DNA from: Abditibacteriales bacterium
Lineage (GTDB): Bacteria > Armatimonadota > Abditibacteriia > Abditibacteriales > JANWYM01
NCBI GenBank assembly: GCA_025055355.1
Contig: JANWYM010000136.1
Span: 1-9,053 of the forward strand
Direction: 5' to 3'
DNA length: 9,053 nt
The notes under the pieces were generated by a model, which saw only the letters and a program-made list of their open reading frames with translations, ran no database searches and had not been told where the DNA came from. The stretch's first letter is position 1. The number at the start of each line of letters is the position of its first letter. A program made the position numbers and the translations under genes. This document shows positions 1-5,381 of the stretch, piece by piece.

Positions 1-3
1 AAG

Positions 4-32
4 TTCGGCTCGGCAGGAGCCTCGCCCTCCCG
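4..32. repeat. Dispersed 29-bp GC-rich repeat, copy A
   Basis: This 29-base segment, with core GGCTCGGCAGGAGCCTCGCC, recurs without mismatch at 8088-8116, about 8 kb away inside a membrane-protein gene. A diverged copy lies at 8133-8159 and an inverted copy at 8061-8087. Read in the first frame of the window it encodes GSAGASPS, the same peptide that the diverged copy gives in the membrane protein. A degenerate similar stretch may lie at 71-86. This looks like a chromosomal dispersed repeat of REP-like size. No transposase is associated with it here. Confidence 0.85.
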
Positions 33-56
33 GTCGGTGATTCTCAGGCGGTATGG

Positions 57-72
57 TGTCCCCATCGGGACA
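57..72. other. Short perfect hairpin upstream of argB
   Basis: TGTCCC (57-62), a CATC loop and GGGACA (67-72) form a perfect 6-bp stem. No T tract follows, so it is not a standard intrinsic terminator. It may be part of a repeat unit or the tail of the preceding transcript. Confidence 0.4.
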
Positions 73-91
73 GGAGCGACTCCCTCGAAAA

Positions 92-141
92 GTCCTCGTC
101 GTCCTCGTTTGCGAACCTCATCAACGGCTGACGACGAGGAC
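92..141. other. Inverted repeat upstream of argB
   Basis: GTCCTCGTCGT at 92-102 is the exact reverse complement of ACGACGAGGAC at 131-141, giving an 11-bp stem with a 28-nt loop. There is no T tract after it. The function is unknown. It lies about 100 bp upstream of the predicted argB promoter, so it more likely belongs to the end of the upstream unit. Confidence 0.4.
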
Positions 142-236
142 GATTTGTATCTGGCGTGATGTCCCGTTTGGGGCATGGACGATTCCCGAAACGATTGCGG
201 GTTTAGGATAACGGATTCTCTCGCAAGTGTCAACTC

Positions 237-266
237 TTGGCAGCCGTTTTCCTATCGTGCTATAAT
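237..266 (+). promoter_or_regulatory. Predicted sigma-70 type promoter of argB
   Basis: TTGGCA (237-242, one mismatch to TTGACA) is followed by an 18-nt spacer and a perfect TATAAT (261-266). The -10 is preceded by TGC, the extended -10 pattern. Transcription would start near 272-274, leaving a leader of about 26 nt, too short for a riboswitch or attenuator. A loose dyad (206-214 against 244-252, 8 of 9 pairs) surrounds the -35 and could be an operator, but it does not look like an ArgR box. This is the best promoter seen in the window and probably drives the whole arg cluster. Confidence 0.75.
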
Positions 267-284
267 AACTCCCATCCTGACGAC

Positions 285-290
285 AGAGGA
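285..290 (+). promoter_or_regulatory. Ribosome binding site of argB
   Basis: AGAGGA lies 8 nt before the ATG at 299. A second in-frame ATG at 308 is 17 nt away, so this site favours the first ATG. Confidence 0.7.
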
Positions 291-298
291 AAGTAGAG

Positions 299-1171
299 AT
301 GAGCGTTATGGAAAACTTGAGCCATCGAGCAAAGGTGTTGATTGAAGCCCTCCCCTACATTCGTCGTTATCACGGCAAGACCATGGTCATCAAGTATGGT
401 GGCAGCGCGATGGAGAGCGAGGACCTCAAGCGCGCGGTCATATCAGACATTGTGCTGCTGCACTACGTCGGCATCCGCCCCATTGTTGTTCATGGCGGCG
501 GCGCGGAGATTTCTCAGATGATGAGCCAACTCGGCATGAAAGCCGAGTTCGTCAATGGACTGCGCGTGACCGATACAGAGACGATGCGCGTGACTGAGAT
601 GGTGCTGGGTCAGATCGGCAAGGAGATTGTCAACCTCATCCACCAGCAGGGGGGGCGCGCGGTCGGCTTGAGCGGCAAGGACGGCAGGTTGCTCATCGCC
701 CGCAAGATGGAAACGGACAGCGGCGTGGATTTGGGCTGGGTCGGCGACATTGAAACGGTCAACCCTGAAATTCTCAAGGTGCTGGAAAGCCATGACTTCA
801 TCCCTGTCATCTCCTCCGTTGGTGTGGGACAGGACGGGCAAACCTACAACCTCAACGCCGACCATGCAGCGGGCAAGGTCGCGGCGGCGACGCAGGCGTG
901 CAAACTCATCATGCTGACCGATGTGCGCGGCGTCTATCGGAATATCAAGGACGAAGCCTCGCTGATTTCCGTTCTCACCGCCCGCGACGCGCGCACCATG
1001 ATTGACAGGGGTGAAGCGGCGCAGGGCATGATCCCCAAACTGCAAGCGTGCCTCGATGCTCTCGCTGGCGGCGTCGAACGCGCCCACATCATTGACGGGC
1101 GATTGCCCCACGCCGTGCTGATGGAGATCTTCACCGATGAAGGGATTGGCACGATGGTCTTGAACGATTGA
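299..1171 (+). CDS. argB: Acetylglutamate kinase
   Basis: Cytoplasmic enzyme of the amino-acid kinase family that phosphorylates N-acetyl-L-glutamate with ATP, the second step of arginine synthesis. The 290-residue product has KYGGSAM (residues 32-38, with the phosphate-binding Lys), VVHGGG (63-68), NGLRVTD (86-92), the NLNADHAAG block (about 184-192), LTDVRGVY (206-213) and GMIPKL (243-248). About 24 residues precede the kinase core (AKVLIEALPYIRRY). Arginine-inhibited hexameric homologues carry such an N-terminal helix, whereas the shorter E. coli enzyme lacks it, so feedback inhibition by arginine is inferred. The start at 299 is supported by AGAGGA 8 nt upstream and a strong promoter at 237-266. 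It is the first gene of the arg cluster. argC and argJ are not beside it. Confidence 0.97.
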   Translation: MSVMENLSHRAKVLIEALPYIRRYHGKTMVIKYGGSAMESEDLKRAVISDIVLLHYVGIRPIVVHGGGAEISQMMSQLGMKAEFVNGLRVTDTETMRVTEMVLGQIGKEIVNLIHQQGGRAVGLSGKDGRLLIARKMETDSGVDLGWVGDIETVNPEILKVLESHDFIPVISSVGVGQDGQTYNLNADHAAGKVAAATQACKLIMLTDVRGVYRNIKDEASLISVLTARDARTMIDRGEAAQGMIPKLQACLDALAGGVERAHIIDGRLPHAVLMEIFTDEGIGTMVLND

Positions 1172-1172
1172 C

Positions 1173-1216
1173 GACAGGACCACAGGTCCTGTCGCCAGAG
1201 GTCCTGTGGTCCTGTC
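1173..1216. repeat. Hairpin of iterated GGTCCTGT units between argB and argD
   Basis: The arm at 1173-1190 pairs with 1199-1216 at 17 of 18 positions across an 8-nt loop (1191-1198). GGTCCTGT occurs at 1185, 1200 and 1208, with spacings of 15 and 8, the same 7/8-nt phasing seen in the later arg spacers. A C run and then CCCCTGGGG follow, not a T tract, so this is not a standard terminator. It fills nearly all the gap between the argB stop and the argD ATG, leaving 10 nt, and could mask argD translation initiation or protect the upstream mRNA. Confidence 0.8.
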
Positions 1217-1226
1217 CCCTGGGGTC

Positions 1227-2411
1227 ATGACACTAAGCGACATCATCGCCAAAACGGATGCTTATCTCATCAAAACCTACAGCCGGTCGCCGGCGGTGGC
1301 GTTCGTGCGCGGGCAGGGCGCACGGTTGTGGGATACGGACGGGAAAGAGTATCTGGACTTTCTGGGCGGGATTGCCGTGGTGGCAGTGGGGCATTGTCAC
1401 CCGAAGGTGACGGCGGCGATTCAGCAGCAGGCAGCAACGCTCGTTCACACCTCCAACCTCTACCATATCGCACCGCAAGCCCTGCTGGCGGAAAAACTCT
1501 TTCACCTGTCGGGCGGTTACCAATCGTTCTTTTGCAACAGTGGGGCGGAGGCGAACGAGGGCGCGTTCAAGTTGGCGCGCAAGCACGCGAAGTTGACGCG
1601 GGGCGAGGGCAAGTATGAAATCATCTCCACACTCGGCTCGTTCCACGGGCGGACGCTGATGGCTTTGACCGCCACCGGGCAGACCAAGTATCAGCAGGGC
1701 TTTGAGCCCCTGGCGCCGGGCTTCAAGCATGTCCCGTTCAACGACTTGGACGCGTTGCGTCATGCCGTCACGGAACACACCTGCGCCATCATCCTCGAAC
1801 CGATTCAAGGCGAAAGCGGTATTCATCCCTGCACGCCCGAATACCTGCAGGGCGCGGCGGCGTTGTGCCGCGAGAAGGGGTTGCTGCTCATCCTCGACGA
1901 AGTGCAGACCGAAATCGCTCGCACGGGCAAAATGTGGGCGCATGAACATTACGGCGTGCAGCCGGACATCATCACGTTGGCGAAGTCGTTGGGCAACGGC
2001 GTGCCGATTGGCGCACTGCTGGCGAAGCCGGAGGTCGCGGCGTCGTTCCAGCCCGGCGATCATGCCTCCACGTTCGGTGGGAACTTCCTCGCGTGCGCAG
2101 CGGCGCTGGCAACGTTAGAGGTCATCGAGGAAGAAAACTTGGTTGAGAACGCGGCGAAGGTGGGAGACTACTTCATGGCGCGCTTGCGGGAGACGGACGG
2201 CATCGCCGAGGTGCGCGGTATGGGCTTGATGATTGGAGCCCAGTTCACCCAGCCGAAAGCCCGCGAGATTCAAAACGCTTGCATCGCCAACGGGCTTCTC
2301 GTCAACGCCATCGGCGACAGCGTCATTCGCTTCGAGCCCCCGCTGAACATCACGACGGCGGATGTGGATGAGGCGATGGAAATACTGCGGAAAAGCATGG
2401 GTCATCGGTGA
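1227..2411 (+). CDS. argD: Acetylornithine aminotransferase
   Basis: PLP-dependent class-III aminotransferase, cytoplasmic, converting N-acetylglutamate semialdehyde and glutamate to N-acetylornithine. The 394-residue product shows CNSGAEAN (103-110), SFHGRT (138-143), EPIQGE (191-196), the PLP-binding DEVQ (Asp224), LAKSLGNG with the Schiff-base lysine Lys253, and STFGGN (281-286). The usual DEVQTGxGRTG block reads DEVQTEIARTG, so two glycines are replaced (Glu229, Ala231). The ATG at 1227 is chosen because the upstream GTG at 1206 lies inside a hairpin arm and would add only seven repeat-encoded residues. No good ribosome site precedes either start. ArgD of this family can also act on succinylated substrates or in lysine synthesis, but the arg neighbours favour the arginine role. 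The end abuts a nuclease remnant in the same reading frame. Confidence 0.95.
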   Translation: MTLSDIIAKTDAYLIKTYSRSPAVAFVRGQGARLWDTDGKEYLDFLGGIAVVAVGHCHPKVTAAIQQQAATLVHTSNLYHIAPQALLAEKLFHLSGGYQSFFCNSGAEANEGAFKLARKHAKLTRGEGKYEIISTLGSFHGRTLMALTATGQTKYQQGFEPLAPGFKHVPFNDLDALRHAVTEHTCAIILEPIQGESGIHPCTPEYLQGAAALCREKGLLLILDEVQTEIARTGKMWAHEHYGVQPDIITLAKSLGNGVPIGALLAKPEVAASFQPGDHASTFGGNFLACAAALATLEVIEEENLVENAAKVGDYFMARLRETDGIAEVRGMGLMIGAQFTQPKAREIQNACIANGLLVNAIGDSVIRFEPPLNITTADVDEAMEILRKSMGHR

Positions 2412-2525
2412 TGGTCACTCGAGCATGCATCCACGCCCGACCGCACCATGGCACTGCGGTTGCTGCCTTACATGGTGAGCCTGTGGAACCGCCTACTCCT
2501 TTTAATCTCCCACGCACGACACTAA
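2412..2525 (+). pseudogene. Remnant of an Rpn/PD-(D/E)XK nuclease-like gene, internal piece
   Basis: Directly after the argD stop and in the same frame, the codons read LEHASTPDRTMALRLLPYMV and continue with SLWNRLL before a TAA at 2523. This resembles the LEHKS..PD..ALRLLRYMVRIWERLL segment that I recall from Rpn-family (recombination-promoting nuclease / putative transposase) proteins, near the end of the nuclease core. There is no N-terminal nuclease domain and no start of its own. A C-terminal piece of the same kind of protein lies at 2722-2997, so the two are probably parts of one decayed gene interrupted by about 150-200 bp of unrelated sequence. Family assignment is from remembered motifs, not a search. 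Confidence 0.55.
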
Positions 2526-2637
2526 CACGGATAACGGCTTGATGGATAAATTCTAATTCCTCATCCGTGGTAGTTCTATCCGCGCGACATCGGCGACGCT
2601 GGGCGATGACGTCGAGCGTGGCGGGTCTGATGGATAT
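2509..2637 (-). other. Possible minus-strand protein fragment between the nuclease pieces
   Basis: The gap between the two nuclease pieces matches no nuclease motif in any plus frame. On the minus strand, an open frame through 2637-2509 reads RPATLDVIAQRRR, then TTTDEELEFI and a later VVRG. This faintly resembles the N-terminus of pyrimidine-nucleoside phosphorylases (D-IA-KRDG-LTDEELEF---GYVRG), without a start codon and with extra residues. It could be a small misplaced gene fragment or chance similarity. A 7-bp dyad (2526-2532 with 2563-2569) is the only other structure seen. Confidence 0.15.
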
Positions 2638-2705
2638 GCCGACGGATGCGAACGTTTCATGCCACAGCACGAAGTTGAAGAGTCGGTGCAGGGGCGACGC
2701 CGACG

Positions 2706-2712
2706 AGAGGAG
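2706..2712 (+). promoter_or_regulatory. Ribosome binding site for the nuclease-remnant ORF
   Basis: AGAGGAG lies 9 nt before the ATG at 2722. The earlier in-frame ATG at 2659 has no such site. This supports 2722 as the translated start and suggests the fragment is still translated. Confidence 0.5.
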
Positions 2713-2721
2713 TTGAGAAGC

Positions 2722-2997
2722 ATGGGCGCGACAGCCGCCCAAGCATGGCTTGAAGAGGGCAGACAATCGGGTTTGACTAAGGGTCAAGAATTGCGGTTAG
2801 TGGAAGGCGAGCAGGCGGCTCTCTTGGCGTTGCTGCGCCTGAAGTTCGGTGCGTTCCTATCCGCTGTGGAAGAGCGCGTGCGCGCCACGCAAGATGTTGA
2901 ACAATTTAAGGCTTGGCTACGCAGGGTGTTGACCGCGTCCAGTCTCGCGGAGATGGGACTCGACGGAGGGGACGAGGGGATACAGGCAATCTCATGA
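2722..2997 (+). CDS. C-terminal fragment of an Rpn-like nuclease, coupled to argF
   Basis: A 91-residue open frame from ATG 2722, or 112 residues if ATG 2659 is used. It contains EEGRQSGLTKGQ, VEGEQAALLALLRLKFG, VEERVRATQDVEQFKAWLRR and VLTASSLAEM. This charged E-G-R linker followed by an E-x-A-LL-LL-RFG helix and a short helical tail is the C-terminal signature I associate with Rpn-family nucleases and their DUF4351-like tails. The catalytic PD-(D/E)XK domain is absent, so it is unlikely to be an active nuclease. Its TGA (2995-2997) overlaps the argF ATG (2994-2996) as ATGA, the arrangement of translational coupling, so it may serve as a leader ORF for argF. It could be a non-functional relic retained because it supplies argF translation. 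Confidence 0.55.
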   Translation: MGATAAQAWLEEGRQSGLTKGQELRLVEGEQAALLALLRLKFGAFLSAVEERVRATQDVEQFKAWLRRVLTASSLAEMGLDGGDEGIQAIS

Positions 2998-3926
2998 CCA
3001 TCAAACATCTCACCTCCATCAACGACTTATCACCCGCCGATGCCGTTGCCGTTCTCAATCTCGCTGAGCGTTTGAAGGCGGAACTGAAGGGCGGCATTCC
3101 GCATCCGCTGCTACGGGGCAAGACCCTGGCGCTGATTTTTGAAAAGCCGTCGCTGCGGACGCGGACGACGTTTGATGTGGGTATGTATCAACTGGGCGGA
3201 TACACCGTCTACATGGGGCACAGCGACATCGGACCGGGCACGCGCGAGACGGTGCCTGACATCGCCCGCAACCTATCGCGCTGGGTGGACGGCATTGTGA
3301 CCCGCACGTTCGCGCACAGCACAGTGGTCGAGTTGGCGCAGCACGCCACCGTGCCGGTCATCAACGGCTTGTGCGATGAGGAGCATCCCTGCCAGGCGCT
3401 GGCGGACATGCTGACGTTGCGGGAACATAAGGGGGGGTTGCAGGGCAAGCATCTTGCTTACGTCGGCGACGGCAACAACGTCGCGCACTCCTTAATGCTG
3501 CTGGGCGCGAAGTTGGGCGTGAACGTGACCGTCGCCACGCCCGCCGGTTACGAGCCGATGCCACAATACGTCGAAACCGCACAGCGCGACGCGGCGCAAA
3601 CGGGCGCCTTCATCCGGGTCATTCGCTCGCCCGAAGAAGCCGTCGCCACGGCGGACGCGATTTACACCGATACGTGGACGAGCATGGGACGGGAGTCCGA
3701 AGCCGAACAGCGACGCCAAGTCTTCCCGCCCTATCAGGTCAACGCCCGTCTGCTGCGTTACGCGAAAGCAGATGCCATTGTCATGCATTGCCTTCCCGCC
3801 CATCGCGGTGAGGAGATTACGGACGACGTCATGGACGGACCGCGCTCCGTCGTCTTCGACCAAGCCGAAAACCGTTTGCATGTGCAGAAGGCGGTGCTGG
3901 TGTGGCTCATGGGCGTTACACGTTAG
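2994..3926 (+). CDS. argF: Ornithine carbamoyltransferase
   Basis: Cytoplasmic, normally trimeric transferase that joins carbamoyl phosphate to ornithine to give citrulline. The 310-residue product has the carbamoyl-phosphate motif SLRTRTTF (53-60, where STRTRxSF is usual), the HPCQALADMLT block (131-141), DGNN (159-162), the ornithine-binding DTWTSMG (226-232) and HCLPAHRGEEI (265-275). The SMG and HCLP loops indicate ornithine rather than acetylornithine or aspartate as substrate. The ATG at 2994 is preferred over an upstream TTG at 2913 because it begins at the normal OTC N-terminus and overlaps the preceding stop as ATGA. GAGGGG lies about 14 nt upstream. The last codons, VTR and the TAG stop, fall inside the octamer repeat tract that fills the spacer to argG, so the native C-terminus may have been altered. 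Confidence 0.96.
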   Translation: MTIKHLTSINDLSPADAVAVLNLAERLKAELKGGIPHPLLRGKTLALIFEKPSLRTRTTFDVGMYQLGGYTVYMGHSDIGPGTRETVPDIARNLSRWVDGIVTRTFAHSTVVELAQHATVPVINGLCDEEHPCQALADMLTLREHKGGLQGKHLAYVGDGNNVAHSLMLLGAKLGVNVTVATPAGYEPMPQYVETAQRDAAQTGAFIRVIRSPEEAVATADAIYTDTWTSMGRESEAEQRRQVFPPYQVNARLLRYAKADAIVMHCLPAHRGEEITDDVMDGPRSVVFDQAENRLHVQKAVLVWLMGVTR

Positions 3927-4001
3927 CAGTTTGTAATGTTGGCAGGTTGCACGTGGGCAGGTTGGCAGGTTAAACGTTAAACGTGCCAACCTGCCAACGT
4001 T
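3915..4001. repeat. Octamer-phased dyad array spanning the argF end and the argF-argG spacer
   Basis: The tract parses into 7-8-nt units: GTTACAC, GTTAGCAG, TTTGTAAT, GTTGGCAG, GTTGCAC, GTGGGCAG, GTTGGCAG, GTTAAAC, GTTAAAC, then the inverted units GTGCCAAC and CTGCCAAC. The segment 3938-3954 pairs with 3981-3998 over 17 bp with one bulge. An alternative 11-bp stem joins 3961-3971 to 3988-3998. The argF stop TAG lies inside the second unit. The units match those in the argG-TPR spacer. No T tract follows the stems, so it is not a standard terminator. Confidence 0.8.
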
Positions 4002-4014
4002 CCTTCGAGTGACC

Positions 4015-5259
4015 ATGGACAAAGTTGTTCTCGCCTACTCTGGTGGACTGGACACGTCTGTCGCTATCAAGTGGATTCCCGAAAAGTATGGCATGGAAGT
4101 TATCGCGCTGACGGTGGACCTCGGGAGCGAGCACGACCTCGAGTCCATTCGGGAGAAAGCCCTGACCATTGGGGCAGCGAAAGCCATCGTGGTTGACGGT
4201 AAGCAGATGTTTGTGGACCACTTCGTGTTCCCCGCGCTCAAGGCGGGTGCGATCTACGAGGGGGCGTATCCGCTGGCGACCGCGCTGGGCAGGCCCTTGA
4301 TTTCTTACCTGCTGGTGAAGACCGCCCGCGCCGAGGGTGCGAAGGCGGTGGCGCACGGCTCGACGGGTAAGGGGAATGATCAGGTGCGTTTTGATGTCTC
4401 CGTCGCCGCCCTCGCGCCGGATTTGAAAGTCATTGCGCCTGTGCGGGAGTGGGCGGCGGAGATGACCCGCGACAAAGAAATCGAATACGCGCAGCAACAT
4501 GGCATCCCCGTCCCCGTCACCGCAGAGACCCCCTTCAGCATTGACGTGAACCTGTGGGGGCGCAGTTGCGAAGCGGGCGTTCTCGAAGACCCCTGGACGG
4601 AGCCGCCCGAAGAGGCTTACGGTTGGACGGTCCCGCCCACTCAAGCCCCCGATGAACCCGCTTACGTCACCATCGAGTTCGACCGGGGCATCCCCGTCGC
4701 GCTGGACGGCGAGCGGCTCGATGGCGTCACCTTGATCACACGGCTCAATGACCTCGCGGGGCAGCACGGCGTCGGGCGCATTGACCACCTGGAGAACCGC
4801 CTGGTCGGCATCAAGTCACGGGAGGTGTATGAAGCCCCTGCCGCCGTCACCTTGCACGCAGCGCATCAGGCGTTGGAGAAAATGACCTTGAGCAAGGACC
4901 AGATGCGCACCAAGGCGTGGGTGGCGCAGCAAATCGCGGACATCATTTACAACGGTCTGTGGTTCTCTGCCAACCATCAAGACCTGCGCGCCTACGTCGA
5001 GAGCACGCAGCGTTACGTCACGGGTAAGGTGCGGGTGAAACTGCTCAAGGGCAACTGCACCGTCGTCGGCGTGGACTCCCCGCACTCGCTTTATCAGAAG
5101 CATCTGGCGACCTACGACACCGGCGACCAGTTCGACCACACCGCGGCGCTGGGGTTCATCAAACTTTGGGGCTTACCGCTCCAGACGCAAGCGCGCGTCC
5201 AGATGCTCCCCCAAGGCGAAGAACCCCTGTCACTGCCGAGCGTCAAAGCAGATGGCTGA
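4015..5259 (+). CDS. argG: Argininosuccinate synthase
   Basis: Cytoplasmic ATP-dependent ligase joining citrulline and aspartate to argininosuccinate, releasing AMP and pyrophosphate. The 414-residue product has the N-type PP-loop AYSGGLDTS (7-15), YEGAYPLATALGRPLI (81-96), AHGSTGKGNDQVRF (113-126), NLWGRS (179-184), GIKSREVYE (265-273) and a C-terminal GFIKLWGLP (380-388). The length is close to the usual 400 or so residues. The ATG at 4015 is chosen since it puts the PP-loop at the usual distance from the start. A GTG at 4009 would add only two residues. There is no clear ribosome site: the repeat array ends about 14 nt upstream. It is the last recognisable arg gene, and argH, needed for the final step, is not seen. 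Confidence 0.97.
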   Translation: MDKVVLAYSGGLDTSVAIKWIPEKYGMEVIALTVDLGSEHDLESIREKALTIGAAKAIVVDGKQMFVDHFVFPALKAGAIYEGAYPLATALGRPLISYLLVKTARAEGAKAVAHGSTGKGNDQVRFDVSVAALAPDLKVIAPVREWAAEMTRDKEIEYAQQHGIPVPVTAETPFSIDVNLWGRSCEAGVLEDPWTEPPEEAYGWTVPPTQAPDEPAYVTIEFDRGIPVALDGERLDGVTLITRLNDLAGQHGVGRIDHLENRLVGIKSREVYEAPAAVTLHAAHQALEKMTLSKDQMRTKAWVAQQIADIIYNGLWFSANHQDLRAYVESTQRYVTGKVRVKLLKGNCTVVGVDSPHSLYQKHLATYDTGDQFDHTAALGFIKLWGLPLQTQARVQMLPQGEEPLSLPSVKADG

Positions 5260-5262
5260 TGG

Positions 5263-5357
5263 GTTGGCACGTGAGCACGTTGACACGTTAGCACGTTAGC
5301 ACGTGGGCACGTTAAACCTGCCCACGTGCTAACGTGCTAACACGCCAACGTGCCAAC
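5263..5357. repeat. Octamer-phased long hairpin between argG and the TPR gene
   Basis: The left side is six consecutive octamers of the form CACGTNNN from 5268 to 5315: CACGTGAG, CACGTTGA, CACGTTAG twice, CACGTGGG, CACGTTAA. The right side carries the inverse octamers ACGTGCTA twice, ACACGCCA and ACGTGCCA (5324-5355). The stem 5287-5309 pairs with 5319-5341 perfectly over 23 bp with a 9-nt loop. An outer stem pairs 5263-5272 with 5348-5357. No T tract follows. The unit sequences GTTAGCAC and GTTGGCAC match the argF-argG spacer. It may act in mRNA 3' end protection or processing, or be a selfish repeat. Confidence 0.85.
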
Positions 5358-5381
5358 TCTTGATGTGAGGATGTGATACCA

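Noticed and set aside
206..252. ArgR operator at the argB promoter
   Set aside because: The dyad (206-214 with 244-252) lacks the TGAAT/ATTCA half-sites and has a wide separation.
1173..1224. Arg-spacer hairpins as intrinsic terminators
   Set aside because: None of the hairpins at 1173-1216, 3938-3998 or 5263-5357 is followed by a T tract, and arg genes continue in the same direction.
443..1252. Long minus-strand open frame of 269 codons opposite argB
   Set aside because: Its codons are the complement of a clear acetylglutamate kinase, and the product is His/Asp/Arg-rich without motifs. It is a GC-driven shadow, as are those at 1233-2063 and 3970-4788.
2913..2996. TTG at 2913 as an upstream start of argF
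   Set aside because: It would add 27 Arg/Gly-rich residues read out of frame through the nuclease-fragment ORF. The ATG at 2994 fits the family N-terminus.
5280..5285. TTGACA as a -35 box for the TPR gene
   Set aside because: It is part of the octamer array and has CGTGGG where a -10 should be.
5263..5357. CRISPR array
   Set aside because: Units are 8 nt with no spacers and form one dyad. No cas genes are present.
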